A DNA stretch of 64,000 nt, taken from Streptomyces sp. 6-11-2. GTDB taxonomy: Bacteria > Actinomycetota > Actinomycetes > Streptomycetales > Streptomycetaceae. This document shows, one piece after another, positions 1 to 8,779 of this stretch. A program made the position numbers and the translations under genes. Positions within the stretch are counted from its first letter, which is position 1, and every line of letters begins with the position of its first letter. Location of the stretch: contig NZ_BJOR01000001.1 of assembly GCF_006540305.1 (NCBI RefSeq), forward strand, positions 4,216,001 through 4,280,000. Reading direction: 5' to 3'. Below the pieces are notes generated by a model. It was not told the DNA's origin and made no database searches. It saw nothing but the letters and a program-made list of their open reading frames with translations.

Positions 1-435
1 GAGACCGACGACGACTGGGCCCTGCACCGCGGCCCGATCACCCAGAAGTCGGTGACCCCGATGCGCTCCTACGTCCACGAGCCCATGCGCCACGGCCACC
101 TGTTCCTGGCCGGGGACGCCGCCCACATCGTGCCGCCGACCGGGGCCAAGGGGCTGAACCTCGCCGTCGGCGACGTCGTCACCTTCGCGCGGGCGCTCGT
201 CCACGAGAAGGAGACGGGCTCCGCCGAACTCCTCGACGCCTACTCGGAGACCTGCCTGAGGCGCGTCTGGCAGGCCGAGCGCTTCAGCTACGACATGACG
301 ACGATGCTGCACCGGGACCCGGACGCCACCGCCTTCGAGGGACGGCTGCAACTGGCCCGGCTGGACCGGATCAGCTCCTGCCGGGCCGCCGAGACCGACC
401 TCGCCGAGGGCTACACCGGGTTCCCGATCGGCTGA
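1..435 (+). CDS. pobA: 4-hydroxybenzoate 3-monooxygenase, C-terminal part (5' end outside window)
   Basis: This is the last 144 codons of a class A flavoprotein monooxygenase; the reading frame is open from base 1. Residues 32-55 of the visible part hold the flavin ribityl-binding signature of this class, including GDAAHIVPPTGAKGLN. PobA uses FAD and NAD(P)H to hydroxylate 4-hydroxybenzoate to protocatechuate in the cytoplasm, feeding the beta-ketoadipate pathway. The PPTGAKGLN wording and the tail with SYDMT and EGYTG fit PobA better than other aromatic hydroxylases. The FAD-binding N-terminus lies outside the window and could not be checked. No other aromatic-catabolism gene is visible next to it. 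Confidence 0.85.
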   Translation, partial: ETDDDWALHRGPITQKSVTPMRSYVHEPMRHGHLFLAGDAAHIVPPTGAKGLNLAVGDVVTFARALVHEKETGSAELLDAYSETCLRRVWQAERFSYDMTTMLHRDPDATAFEGRLQLARLDRISSCRAAETDLAEGYTGFPIG

Positions 436-640
436 CGGACACCCGGGTGGTCTCCGGCCGGTTCCGGACGTGTTCCGGGTCGGTCATGAACGGGGCCCTC
501 CCTGGCCGGGAATCATGCGGCGACGTAGCGTGTTCCGCAGCATGGCGAGGGAAAGATCCTCCCGAGGTACTAGGGTCAGTCCTTTGCCTTTCCATTACTC
601 TTGAGGCCAAGGCCGCGCCGTGCGGCCATGGAGGAGTGAG

Positions 641-1552
641 ATGAGGAGCAGAAACCCGGTCTTCTCGCGACGGGGGTTCAGCCGCGACAACGGCTACGCG
701 GGCTTCAACGCCGCGCCGCAGGCCGGGGGTCCCGCTGTCGGCACGCAGGGCAATCCGTACGCGCAGGGCAACCCGTACGCCCAGCCGAGCGGCAACCCCT
801 ACGCGCAGAACCCTTACGCTCAGCAAGACCTTCAGCAGGGCGCGCCGCCGCAGGCTCCGGCCACCACCGGCCGGATGACGATGGACGACGTCGTCCTGCG
901 CACCGCGTCCACGCTCGGCACCCTGGTCGTGACGGCCGCGCTCGCCTGGGCGCTGCTGCCGGTCGACAGCGCCAACATCAACCGTTCCTACGGGATCGGT
1001 GTCGGCGCCATGGTGATCGGCATGGTCCTGGCCCTGGTGCAGTCGTTCAAGCGCAAGGCCTCACCCGCGCTGATCCTGACCTACGCCGCGGTCGAGGGCG
1101 TGTTCCTCGGCGTCGTCTCCAACATCGTCGACACCCACGTCGCCAGTGGCGCCGCCATGCAGGCCGTGATCGGCACGATGGCCGTCTTCGTCGGCGTCCT
1201 GCTGGCGTACAAGGCGGGCTGGATCCGCGTCACCCGCCGGTTCTACGGCTTCGTGATGGCGGCGGCGCTCGGCTTCGTGCTCCTCATGGCGGTCAACCTG
1301 CTGTTCGCGGTGTTCGGCGGCGGTGACGGCCTCGGCTTCCGCAGCGGCCCGCTCGGCATCCTCTTCGGTGTCATCGGCATCATCCTCGGCGCCTGCTTCC
1401 TGGCGCTGGACTTCAAGCAGGTCGAGGACGGCATCGCCTACGGCGCGCCGCGCGAGGAGGCCTGGCTCGCGGCCTTCGGCCTCACGCTGACGCTGGTGTG
1501 GATCTACATGGAGTTCCTGCGTCTCATCGCGATCCTCAACCAGAGCGACTAG
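641..1552 (+). CDS. Bax inhibitor-1/YccA family integral membrane protein
   Basis: A 303-residue protein. The ATG at 641 has a GGAG/GAGGAG ribosome-binding site at 630-636, and an upstream in-frame ATG is less well placed. Residues 1-75 form a soluble tail with repeated GNPYAQ-type units rich in Gly, Asn, Pro, Tyr and Gln. About seven hydrophobic helices follow, ending with acidic and aromatic segments (FKQVEDGIAYGAP, WIYMEFLRLIAI) typical of the Bax inhibitor-1 / UPF0005 family. Family members are multi-pass membrane proteins linked to ion (Ca2+/H+) leak; the bacterial role is poorly known. The gene stands alone and is followed by a strong terminator. The extended repetitive N-terminus is common in actinobacterial members. 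Confidence 0.85.
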   Translation: MRSRNPVFSRRGFSRDNGYAGFNAAPQAGGPAVGTQGNPYAQGNPYAQPSGNPYAQNPYAQQDLQQGAPPQAPATTGRMTMDDVVLRTASTLGTLVVTAALAWALLPVDSANINRSYGIGVGAMVIGMVLALVQSFKRKASPALILTYAAVEGVFLGVVSNIVDTHVASGAAMQAVIGTMAVFVGVLLAYKAGWIRVTRRFYGFVMAAALGFVLLMAVNLLFAVFGGGDGLGFRSGPLGILFGVIGIILGACFLALDFKQVEDGIAYGAPREEAWLAAFGLTLTLVWIYMEFLRLIAILNQSD

Positions 1553-1587
1553 TCCACAGCGCCTCTCGCGCCGGACGAACGCGACGA

Positions 1588-1627
1588 ACGAGGAAGGGCC
1601 CCGGGGAGACCCGGGGCCCTTCCTCGT
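1588..1627. terminator. perfect 18-bp hairpin, bidirectional terminator
   Basis: Two perfect 18-nt arms (1588-1605 and 1610-1627) are separated by GAGA. The stem is GC-rich with AGGAAGG/CCTTCCT outer ends. It lies between the Bax-inhibitor gene (+) and the convergent DUF4287 gene (-), so it probably ends both transcripts. Confidence 0.85.
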
Positions 1628-1672
1628 TCCGGCGCCGTGTCCGTCCGGCGGCACCGGCGCCGCGCTGCACGC

Positions 1673-1900
1673 TTAGAGCAGCTTGCGCGCGGCCCTCCTC
1701 AGGTCGTACTCGTGGATGAGCGCCTTGGCGTGGCCGTACGCGAGGTCGTGCTCGTGGCGGAGCCAGCTGACCTTCTCCTCGAAGCGGAGCGCGGGGCCTT
1801 CTTCGACGGTGCGCAGCCAGTCGGAGATATCACGACCGGTGCAGTGGGGGATGCGGGCGAGCAGATTGCGATGGGTCTCTTCGGAGAAGACTTGGGACAT
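1673..1900 (-). CDS. DUF4287 domain-containing small protein
   Basis: A 75-residue protein starting MSQVFSEETHRNLL. The ATG at 1900 is preceded by GGAGG at the right distance, so the longer upstream extension of the frame is not used. The helical sequence with DISDWLRTV, KVSWLRHEHDLAYGHAKALIHEYDLRRA matches the DUF4287 family. That domain is found alone or fused to DUF5655 and has no established biochemical role. The protein is cytoplasmic with no signal peptide. It converges with the Bax-inhibitor gene and is divergent from the short gene at 1999. Confidence 0.75.
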   Translation of the reverse strand: MSQVFSEETHRNLLARIPHCTGRDISDWLRTVEEGPALRFEEKVSWLRHEHDLAYGHAKALIHEYDLRRAARKLL

Positions 1901-1998
1901 CGGCGCCTCCGGACGCATTCGAAGCCGGTCCTTCACGTCACCGTGCCTGAGGGTTCGCGTATTGGCAACAGTCGTGCCGCGACGCGTAGTCTCGCGGC

Positions 1999-2310
1999 GT
2001 GGTTGACACGACATCTCTGACCCGGGCAGTGGATCACTTCGCCGACCGCCTCAGGGCGGCGCCGCAGAGCCGGCTGCAACGGGCGGGCGCAGCGGAGGCG
2101 CTGGCGCTGGCCAGGGAGTTCGCCCGGCGGGCCCAGCTCGCCGAGTGCCCCGGGTGCGAGCCGCGGGAGATGCCCGACGCGGGGATGTTCGCGGCGGCGG
2201 ACCAGATCACGGTCGCCGGACATGACCTGGCGCTCGTACTGAAGAGCGACGACGAGGTCGAGGAGGCCGTACGTCTGGTGCAGGAGGCCCTGAAGCGGGC
2301 CGGGGTCTGA
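1999..2310 (+). CDS. hypothetical protein, 103 aa
   Basis: A GTG-initiated small protein reading VDTTSLTRAVDHFADRLRAAP. It is highly helical and charged, with one CPGC pair near residue 50 and an acidic C-terminus (KSDDEVEEAVRLVQEALKRAGV). There is no signal peptide or membrane segment. The ATG-less start is chosen because the frame has no better upstream option and G/C codon bias begins here. No family was recognised. It is divergent from the DUF4287 gene, with about 100 bp between the two starts. Confidence 0.6.
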   Translation: MVDTTSLTRAVDHFADRLRAAPQSRLQRAGAAEALALAREFARRAQLAECPGCEPREMPDAGMFAAADQITVAGHDLALVLKSDDEVEEAVRLVQEALKRAGV

Positions 2311-2394
2311 GTCGCGGACCTCGTCCGGGGCGTGCGGGGCCGAGGCGGACGGGGCGGACGGGGCGCTGACGCGAGTAGGAGCCGGCGGCCCCCG

Positions 2395-3216
2395 CTACAG
2401 CGACGCGATGACCCGGTCCGCCAGGATGTACACCTGCTCGGCACCGCAGGTGAAGGTGAGCGTGTAGGCGCCGGAGACGCCCGAACCGCCGAGCAGCACC
2501 GGGGACTCGCCCGCGCGCAGGGCGTCGGCCAGGCGTTCCGCGGTCTCGCGGTGTCCCGGGGTCATGCACAGCGTCGTACCGTCGGCGAAGACGTAGACGT
2601 CGAGAGTGCCCAGCGGGCCCGGGCGGACGTCGGCGAGTTCCACGCGGGACTCGGCCAGGTCCTCCAGCGTGGCGAGCGTCTGTTCGTGGTCGCCCCCGAC
2701 GGGCGACGAGTGCGGGGTGAAGTCCGGGTGCGAGGGGTGCCGGCGGCGGGCCGCGGCCAGCTCCGGGGACTCGCCGGACGTACCGCCCTGGACGCAGTCC
2801 TTGCCGGAGAGCTCGTCGGCCTCCGGGGCGGGCTCGGCCACCGGCTCCAGGTGCTCGAGGCCGGTGAAGTCGGACTGCCGGGGCAGGAACAGCTCGCTGT
2901 CGGGGAGCCCGAGCAGGGAGGGCGCGTCGGCGGCGTCGCGGGCCTCCTGGGCGGCCCAGAAGGCGCGTGCCTCGGCCAGCTCCCGCTCCCGCTCCTCGGA
3001 GAGCGCCTGCACCACGGCGGCACGTATCTGCTCCGCGTCCGCGTGGCTGCGGGCTGCGGGAACCAGGGCGCGCGCGGTGGCGGCGTGGTTCTCCGCGAGC
3101 TGCGTGTGCAGGGCCGCGACCTGGCGGCGCAGCACCCACAAGGCGCGCAGGACGGCGACGCCCACGGCGCCGGTGGCGGCCGTGGTGAGCAGCAAGGCGA
3201 TCGGCATGGCGCTCAC
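2395..3216 (-). CDS. hypothetical membrane-anchored protein
   Basis: A 273-residue protein. The GTG at 3216 has GGGAG about 9 nt upstream; an ATG at 3207 is the alternative. Residues 4-27 are a hydrophobic N-terminal anchor, followed by a coiled-coil-like helix (about 30-95) rich in Arg, Glu and Gln. A low-complexity linker follows, then a compact C-terminal domain (about 190-273) containing LDVYVFADGTTLCMTPGHRETAERLADAL. No family or catalytic motif was recognised. One N-terminal transmembrane helix plus a coil suggests a protein tethered at the cytoplasmic membrane. It is the first gene after the thiolase terminator, so it is probably transcribed alone. Confidence 0.65.
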   Translation of the reverse strand: MSAMPIALLLTTAATGAVGVAVLRALWVLRRQVAALHTQLAENHAATARALVPAARSHADAEQIRAAVVQALSEERERELAEARAFWAAQEARDAADAPSLLGLPDSELFLPRQSDFTGLEHLEPVAEPAPEADELSGKDCVQGGTSGESPELAAARRRHPSHPDFTPHSSPVGGDHEQTLATLEDLAESRVELADVRPGPLGTLDVYVFADGTTLCMTPGHRETAERLADALRAGESPVLLGGSGVSGAYTLTFTCGAEQVYILADRVIASL

Positions 3217-3525
3217 TGACGTACTCCCGGGTTCAAGGTCGACCCCCGACTTCCTACATCAGCTTGAAGGGCGGACTATCCAAGTGTCAGTGCGTAATGT
3301 CACGAAACGGACAGAATTATGGTCCGATGCGGCCCCGGGGCCCTCTGGGGTAAAGCGCTGACCTGCGTAAACCTCTGCGCCGAGGGAGATAGGTCACATC
3401 CTGAGGGAGATTGGATCACAAAATGGCCCGGAACCAAGGGGTTTCTTGGATTCCGGGCCATTCAGTCACAGTGGGTGGTAAAGCGGCCACTGACGGTCTC
3501 TCGGCCGTCATGGTGACGCGGTGCG
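3217..3525. other. intergenic region between hypothetical gene and thiolase
   Basis: 309 bp without a gene. It holds the hairpin at 3422-3462 (listed separately) and, closer to 3216, an A/T-richer stretch around 3285-3330 that probably contains the promoter of the minus-strand hypothetical gene. No confident -35/-10 pair could be chosen. Confidence 0.5.
3422..3462 (-). terminator. terminator of the thiolase gene
   Basis: Inverted repeat with 12-nt outer arms (3422-3433 and 3451-3462, AATGGCCCGGAA-type) and an inner CCAAG/CTTGG stem. Read on the minus strand it lies about 65 nt past the thiolase stop and is followed by a short T-rich run. This fits an intrinsic terminator. Confidence 0.75.
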
Positions 3526-4746
3526 TCAGCTGAGGCGTTCGATGACCATCGCCATGCCCTGGCCGCCGCCCACGCACATCGTCTCCAGGCCGAACTGCTT
3601 GTCGTGGAACTGGAGGGAGTTGACGAGTGTGCCCGTGATGCGTGCGCCGGTCATGCCGAAGGGGTGGCCCACCGCGATCGCGCCGCCGTTGACGTTCAGC
3701 CTGTCCAGGTCGATGCCGAGGTCGCGGTAGGAGGGGATCACCTGGGCGGCGAAGGCCTCGTTGATCTCGACCAGGTCGATGTCGCCGATGGTCAGTCCGG
3801 CCCGCTCCAGGGCCTGCCGGGACGCCTCGACCGGACCCAGGCCCATGATCTCCGGGGACAGGGCGGAGACACCGGTGGAGACGATCCGGGCGAGCGGGGT
3901 GAGGCTCAGCTCGCGGGCCTTGGTGTCGGACATGATGACGACCGCGGCGGCGCCGTCGTTGAGCGGGCAGCAGTTGCCGGCGGTGACCAGGCCGTCCGGG
4001 CGGAAGACGGGCTTGAGGCCGGCCACGCCCTCCATGGTCACGCCGGGGCGCGGGCCGTCGTCCTTGCCGATCACGGTGCCGTCGGGCAGCGTCACCGGGG
4101 TGATCTCCCGCTCCCAGAAGCCGTTCTTTATGGCCTCCTCGGCGAGGTTCTGCGAACGCACGCCGAACTCGTCCATGTCCTGGCGGGTGACGCCCTTGAG
4201 GCGGGCCAGGTTCTCCGCGGTCTGGCCCATCGCGATGTAGGCGTCCGGGACCAGACCGTCCTCACGCGGGTCGTGCCAGGTCGAGCCGCCTTGCTCGGCC
4301 CTGGCCGCGGTACGGGCCTCCGCCTCGGCGAACAGCGGGTTGTGTGTGTCCGGCAGGCTGTCGGAGTTGCCCTTGGTGAACCGGGAGACCATCTCGACGC
4401 CGGCCGAGACGAACACGTCGCCCTCGCCGGCCCTGATCGCGTGCAGGGCCATCCGGGAGGTCTGGAGCGACGAGGAGCAGTAGCGGGTGATGGTGCAGCC
4501 GGGCAGGTGGTCCATCCCCATCTGCACGGCGACGATCCGGCCGAGGTTGTTGCCCTGCTCGCCGCCGGGCAGGCCGCAGCCGAGCATCAGGTCGTCGATG
4601 TCCCGGGGGTCCAGCTCGGGGATCTTCGCGAGCGCCGCCTGGATGATCGTGGCGGTGAGGTCGTCGGGGCGCAGGTCCTTGAGGGAGCCCTTGAAGGCGC
4701 GGCCGATGGGGGAGCGGGCAGTCGAGACGATGACGGCTTCGGGCAT
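3526..4746 (-). CDS. acetyl-CoA C-acyltransferase (thiolase)
   Basis: A 406-residue thiolase starting [20 protein letters not shown]. The ATG at 4746 has GGAG about 5 nt upstream. The acyl-accepting cysteine is C90 in [13 protein letters not shown]. The C-terminal [17 protein letters not shown] motif (His) and the CVGGGQGMA motif (second catalytic Cys) are both intact. The enzyme either cleaves 3-ketoacyl-CoA with CoA (beta-oxidation) or condenses two acyl-CoAs; the sequence does not settle chain length, and this FadA/acetyl-CoA acetyltransferase type is common in Streptomyces. It is monocistronic, with a terminator downstream and a TetR-type operator candidate upstream. Confidence 0.88.
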   Translation of the reverse strand: MPEAVIVSTARSPIGRAFKGSLKDLRPDDLTATIIQAALAKIPELDPRDIDDLMLGCGLPGGEQGNNLGRIVAVQMGMDHLPGCTITRYCSSSLQTSRMALHAIRAGEGDVFVSAGVEMVSRFTKGNSDSLPDTHNPLFAEAEARTAARAEQGGSTWHDPREDGLVPDAYIAMGQTAENLARLKGVTRQDMDEFGVRSQNLAEEAIKNGFWEREITPVTLPDGTVIGKDDGPRPGVTMEGVAGLKPVFRPDGLVTAGNCCPLNDGAAAVVIMSDTKARELSLTPLARIVSTGVSALSPEIMGLGPVEASRQALERAGLTIGDIDLVEINEAFAAQVIPSYRDLGIDLDRLNVNGGAIAVGHPFGMTGARITGTLVNSLQFHDKQFGLETMCVGGGQGMAMVIERLS

Positions 4747-4904
4747 CACGACTCCATGTCGATAGGGCGGCGCGCAACGCTCGTGGAGGGCGATGGCCGG
4801 GCGACCGGGCGGCCGCGTGGTCGATGACGGGCGGGCTGCTTGGAAGTTACCCGTACGTACGGCCGGGGTCACTCCAACCGGGGTGTGACCCTGACCGCAA
4901 TTTT

Positions 4905-4920
4905 CTAAGCGCTTGCTTTC
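4905..4920. promoter_or_regulatory. candidate operator upstream of the thiolase gene
   Basis: The A/T-rich site CTAAGCGCTTGCTTTC contains the perfect palindrome AAGCGCTT plus a flanking GCTT repeat. It lies about 160 bp before the thiolase start in an otherwise GC-rich intergenic stretch. It resembles palindromes bound by TetR-family regulators of lipid genes. This is an inference from position and symmetry only. Confidence 0.35.
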
Positions 4921-4966
4921 CCTGTGCGCTTCCCCCGCGCGGCCGGGTTTCGCTCTCGGGCCGCCC

Positions 4967-6025
4967 TCAGACTCCCCCCAGCTCCTCGAACTGAGGGGCG
5001 TCGTCGGACGGGCCGGAAGAGGCCGGCTCGGGCTCCGGGACCCGGCGCCGCCGACGCCGCTTGAGCAGGGCCCACGGTCCGCGCGGACCGGTCGGCAGCG
5101 CCGCCGTGACCTCCGTGCCCGCCTGCGACGCGGCCTCGGCCGCCGCACGGGCCACCGGCAGGAAGCCCTCGCTCCGGGACACGTCCGGACGCTCCTCCTC
5201 GGCCGGCCACAGGCCCAGCGCCGCGCACACCGTCGGCAGCACCGCCATCGCCGCTGTCGCGTACCCCTCCGCGGAGGGGTGGTAGTTGTCCGGACCGAAC
5301 AGCTCCCGCGGGTTCGCCGCGAACTCCGGCCCCAGCAGGTCGCCCAGCGACACGGTCCGGCCCCCCTGCTCCACCGCCCCGATCGTCTGCGCCGCCGCAA
5401 GCTGGCGCGAGGCCCGCCGGGCCAGCCACCGCAGGGGCTGCTGGACCGGCTCGATCGTGCCGAAGTCCGGGCAGGTGCCCACGACGACCTCGGCGCCCGC
5501 CGTGCGCAGCCTCCGCACCGCCGCCGACAGATGGCGCACCGAGCGCGTCGGCGGCATCCGGTGGGTCACGTCGTTCGCCCCGACCATGATCACGCAGATG
5601 TCCGGCATGCGCTCCGGGTCGCCCAGCACCAGCGCCACCTGGCGGTCCAGGTCGTCCGACCGGGCACCGGGCTGCGCCACGTTGCGCATCCGCACCGGAC
5701 GTTCCGCCACCGCCGCCAGGCCCGACGCCAGCAGCGCGCCCGGCGTCTGCCCGGCCCTGTGCACGCCCTGTCCCGCGGCCGTGGAGTCGCCGAGCATCAC
5801 CAGGCTCAGCGGCGGCTCGCCGGGAGTGTCGTAGGCACGGCCGTACAGTCCGTCCGCGACCGGCACGTGGTTGTCCGTGCCGTTGCCCACGTGACGCTTG
5901 GCCATCTGCACCTCGGCCAGCACCAGACCGACGGCCGCGGCACCGACCAGACCGAGTCCGCCGCCGCCGTACGCGGCGCCGGCCGCGATCCGCCGGGCCA
6001 CTCTCGCCCTCGACATGTTCGTCAT
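4967..6025 (-). CDS. SGNH/GDSL-type esterase or lipase, membrane anchored
   Basis: A 352-residue protein. The ATG at 6025 follows GAGGAGGTG by 9 nt; ATGs at 6055 and 6016 are weaker choices. Residues about 10-35 are a Gly/Ala/Val-rich membrane anchor. The GDSL block I reads VMLGDSTAAGQG (nucleophile Ser). Later MVGANDVTHR supplies the block III Asn, and a DNYHPSAEGYA block supplies the catalytic Asp/His. The family hydrolyses esters of lipids or carbohydrates; the substrate is unknown here. The anchor points to action outside the membrane. The C-terminal 60 residues are basic and low-complexity (LLKRRRRRRVPEPEP). It is divergent from the cystathionine beta-synthase gene. Confidence 0.82.
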   Translation of the reverse strand: MTNMSRARVARRIAAGAAYGGGGLGLVGAAAVGLVLAEVQMAKRHVGNGTDNHVPVADGLYGRAYDTPGEPPLSLVMLGDSTAAGQGVHRAGQTPGALLASGLAAVAERPVRMRNVAQPGARSDDLDRQVALVLGDPERMPDICVIMVGANDVTHRMPPTRSVRHLSAAVRRLRTAGAEVVVGTCPDFGTIEPVQQPLRWLARRASRQLAAAQTIGAVEQGGRTVSLGDLLGPEFAANPRELFGPDNYHPSAEGYATAAMAVLPTVCAALGLWPAEEERPDVSRSEGFLPVARAAAEAASQAGTEVTAALPTGPRGPWALLKRRRRRRVPEPEPASSGPSDDAPQFEELGGV

Positions 6026-6184
6026 GCCCGCCGACACCTCCTCGTAGCCGTACATCCACTCCTTGCCCCGTACGGACCGTCGTCCAATCTCGACGGGGAG
6101 TGAACGTCCACCCCGGGTGGTCCCCCCTGGCCTTAGGCTGGCGGCACACCACGACCACATCTTTTGCAGCAACCGGAGACAACG

Positions 6185-7576
6185 GTGCAATTCCACGACT
6201 CGATGATCAGCCTCGTCGGCAACACCCCGCTGGTGCGGCTCAACAGCGTCACCAAGGGGATCAAGGCGACCGTCCTGGCGAAGGTCGAGTACTTCAACCC
6301 CGGCGGCTCCGTGAAGGACCGCATCGCCCTGCGCATGATCGAGGCGGCCGAGCAGAGCGGGGAGCTCAAGCCCGGTGGCACCATCGTCGAGCCGACCAGT
6401 GGGAACACCGGTGTGGGACTGGCCATCGTGGCCCAGCAGAAGGGCTACAAGTGCATCTTCGTGTGCCCGGACAAGGTCTCCACGGACAAGATCAACGTGC
6501 TGCGCGCGTACGGCGCCGAAGTGGTCGTGTGCCCGACGGCCGTCGCGCCGGAGCACCCCGACTCCTACTACAACGTCTCCGACCGGCTGGTCCGTGAGAC
6601 CCCCGGAGCCTGGAAGCCCGACCAGTACTCGAACCCGAACAACCCGCTGTCGCACTACCACTCCACCGGTCCCGAGCTGTGGGAGCAGACCGAGGGGCGG
6701 ATCACACACTTCGTGGCCGGTGTCGGCACCGGCGGCACCATCTCCGGCACCGGCCGCTACCTGAAGGACGCCAGCGACGGCAAGGTCCAGGTCATCGGTG
6801 CCGACCCGGAGGGCTCGGTGTACTCCGGCGGCTCCGGGCGGCCCTACCTCGTCGAGGGCGTCGGTGAGGACTTCTGGCCGACCGCCTACGACCGGAGCGT
6901 GGCCGACGAGATCGTCGCCGTCTCCGACAAGGACTCCTTCCAGATGACCCGCCGCCTCGCCAAGGAGGAGGGCCTGCTGGTCGGCGGCTCCTGCGGCATG
7001 GCCGTCGTCGCGGCGCTGCGGGTGGCCGAGCGGCTCGGCCCGGACGACGTCGTGGTGGTCCTGCTGCCGGACAGCGGGCGCGGGTACCTGTCGAAGATCT
7101 TCAACGACGAGTGGATGGCCGACTACGGCTTCCTGGACGACGAGGGCCCGAGCGCCCGCGTCGGCGACGTGCTGAACGACAAGGCGGGCGGCTCCATCCC
7201 CTCCCTGGTCCACATGCACCCGGACGAGACCGTCGGCGAGGCCATCGAGGTGCTGCGTGAGTACGGCGTCTCCCAGATGCCGATCGTGAAGCCGGGCGCC
7301 GGCCACCCGGACGTCATGGCGGCCGAAGTGGTCGGCTCGGTGGTCGAGCGGGAGCTGCTGGACGCGCTGTTCACCAAGCGGGCCGCGCTGGAGGACCCGC
7401 TGGAGAAGCACATGTCGGCCCCGCTGCCCCAGGTCGGCTCCGGCGAGCCGGTCGCCGACCTGATGTCGGTGCTGGGCACGGCGGACGCGGCGATCGTGCT
7501 GGTGGAGGGCAAGCCGACCGGGGTCGTCAGCCGTCAGGACCTGCTCTCCTTCCTGGCCAAGGGCGAAAAGCACTGA
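6185..7576 (+). CDS. cbs: cystathionine beta-synthase
   Basis: 463 residues from a GTG at 6185 with GGAG at 6175-6178. The N-terminal fold-type II PLP domain has K44 in NPGGSVKDR as the Schiff-base lysine and a TSGNTGVG phosphate loop at about 71-78. A GVGTGGTISGTGRYLK loop follows. The C-terminal part (about 335-460) is a pair of CBS domains, shared with mycobacterial and eukaryotic CBS and absent from plain cysteine synthases. It condenses serine with homocysteine to cystathionine, the first step of reverse transsulfuration. The CBS pair may bind an adenosyl ligand, but that is not shown here. It is the only sulfur-amino-acid gene nearby; cysteine dioxygenase lies 45 kb away. Confidence 0.92.
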   Translation: MQFHDSMISLVGNTPLVRLNSVTKGIKATVLAKVEYFNPGGSVKDRIALRMIEAAEQSGELKPGGTIVEPTSGNTGVGLAIVAQQKGYKCIFVCPDKVSTDKINVLRAYGAEVVVCPTAVAPEHPDSYYNVSDRLVRETPGAWKPDQYSNPNNPLSHYHSTGPELWEQTEGRITHFVAGVGTGGTISGTGRYLKDASDGKVQVIGADPEGSVYSGGSGRPYLVEGVGEDFWPTAYDRSVADEIVAVSDKDSFQMTRRLAKEEGLLVGGSCGMAVVAALRVAERLGPDDVVVVLLPDSGRGYLSKIFNDEWMADYGFLDDEGPSARVGDVLNDKAGGSIPSLVHMHPDETVGEAIEVLREYGVSQMPIVKPGAGHPDVMAAEVVGSVVERELLDALFTKRAALEDPLEKHMSAPLPQVGSGEPVADLMSVLGTADAAIVLVEGKPTGVVSRQDLLSFLAKGEKH

Positions 7577-8046
7577 CACGTCGCCGCCGCGGCCGGCGTG
7601 CCGGCGGGGAACGTGCGGTGGCCCGCGGCTGAGAGGCAGTCGTGGAAACGGTACGAGCGTGTCACGTGCACGCAGCACGCGCTTAACACGCGTCCGGCAC
7701 ATTGGTGGACGTCGGAAGGGGCGGGGGATCGCCTCCCGGGCGCGGAGCGCCGGGGGAGGCCGTCCGCCCCGGCCGGCGCCGTGCGGCGTCGCGGACCTCC
7801 GGAGCGGCTCCCGGACCTCCATGGACGCCACGGACGCGAAGGCCCGGTCCTGACCCGGCCCGCGTCCCTCGCGGGGACCGCCGTCGTCCCGCCCCCCGGT
7901 GACGGGGGTGCGGCGGTCCCCGCGCATACGCCGTGCCCCGCGCGCGGTCGTGCCGGGGGCGCCGCCGCCGGCTCCTGCCGGGCCGGCGCGGCCGCTCGGT
8001 CCTTCCGGCCGCTCGGTCCTTCCGGCCGTTCAGTCCTTCCGGCCGC
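7577..8046. other. 470-bp intergenic region after cystathionine beta-synthase
   Basis: No convincing gene: all open frames here lack a ribosome-binding site and any family-like sequence. The only structure is the 17-bp tandem repeat at its right end (7990-8057). The base composition is strongly GC-rich throughout. Confidence 0.6.
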
Positions 8047-8057
8047 TCAGTCCTTCC
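7990..8057. repeat. four tandem copies of a 17-bp unit
   Basis: Unit GGCCGCTCGGTCCTTCC. Copies start at 7990, 8007, 8024 and 8041. The first two are identical; the last two carry C-to-T or G-to-A changes (GGCCGTTCAG, GGCCGCTCAG). The fourth copy overlaps the stop codon and last codons of the minus-strand gene ending at 8047, so the array grew from that gene's 3' end. Confidence 0.9.
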
Positions 8058-8484
8058 AGGTGTCGTCCTCGCCGCGGTCGCGGCGGCGGCCGGTGAACAG
8101 GCCCGGGTTGGTGCGCGCGGCCTGGACGGCGTTGACGCCCACGATCCCGAACCAGGCGACGATGAGGCCGGGCAGGTGCGCGACGCCGCCGCCGATGGCG
8201 GACAGCGGCACGGCCAGTACCAGCGAGACGATGCCGAAGCCGAAGCGCTCGCCCCAGGAGTCGGTGGCCCTCGGCGAGCGGGAGCCCCGCGCCACCGTCA
8301 TCTGCTGCTCGGCGAACTGCCGGCGCATCCTGCGTTCGACGGCCCCGTCGATGCGCTGGTCGACCTTCTCCAGGAACGAGTCGACCAGCGCGGACTCGTA
8401 CTCCTCGCCCAGCTCCCTGCGGGCTTGCAGGGAGGCGTTGAGGTCCTTCTTCAGGTCCGTGTCCCGCGCGTCCATTCCGGTCAT
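8047..8484 (-). CDS. hypothetical membrane protein with coiled N-terminus
   Basis: 145 residues starting MTGMDARDTDLKKDLNAS (ATG 8484; an ATG at 8475 is possible). Residues 10-70 are charged and helical (REELGEEYESALVDSFLEKVDQRI-type). Two hydrophobic segments follow at about 80-100 and 102-120, then a basic tail ending DDTWKD. Proteins of this layout are common small integral membrane proteins in Streptomyces, some annotated as having DUF1707- or 2TM-like topology; no function is known. Its stop codon lies inside a 17-bp tandem array. It is divergent from the RpiR regulator. Confidence 0.6.
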   Translation of the reverse strand: MTGMDARDTDLKKDLNASLQARRELGEEYESALVDSFLEKVDQRIDGAVERRMRRQFAEQQMTVARGSRSPRATDSWGERFGFGIVSLVLAVPLSAIGGGVAHLPGLIVAWFGIVGVNAVQAARTNPGLFTGRRRDRGEDDTWKD

Positions 8485-8713
8485 ACGGACCAGGCTAGGG
8501 AGCCGGGTTGCCCGCCGCACTGGGGCTAGCCCCCCTGTCGGTGCGGGGGCGGGCCGCCGTCGGTGTCGCCGGGGCTGCGGCCGGCGACACCGACGGGGCC
8601 CGCTCACACTAAGCACGTCGATTGTCGCGTTCTGTGTGTGTTTGGGCGGGTTTAATGACACTTGGTCAATCCCTTGCCCTGACTGTATGACTTCATGCAG
8701 AGTTCTTGGTGTC

Positions 8714-8720
8714 TGAATAG
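8714..8720. promoter_or_regulatory. TGAATAG half-site upstream of the RpiR regulator
   Basis: The heptamer TGAATAG lies 60 bp before the regulator's start. It is identical to one arm of the palindrome in front of hutU (14385-14411). The surrounding 8485-8779 region is the divergent promoter zone and is A/T-richer than the genes. A link between the sites is an inference. Confidence 0.3.
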
Positions 8721-8779
8721 AAACTGGTCGAGGAGATACCCTCCCGGGGCGTCGACGACATCTGGAGGGGGAGCACGTC

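Noticed and set aside
3526..5400. Minus-strand frame of 624 codons extending well upstream of the thiolase
   Set aside because: Only the part from the ATG at 4746 is thiolase-like and has a ribosome-binding site; the upstream part overlaps the SGNH gene in another frame.
7598..8716. Plus-strand open frame of 372 codons after cystathionine beta-synthase
   Set aside because: It crosses a tandem repeat and the antisense of a membrane-protein gene, with no start signal and low-complexity Arg/Pro sequence.
8714..8738. Possible DasR-like site (ACTGGTC) before the RpiR gene
   Set aside because: Only one half of the dre palindrome is matched; the second half is absent.
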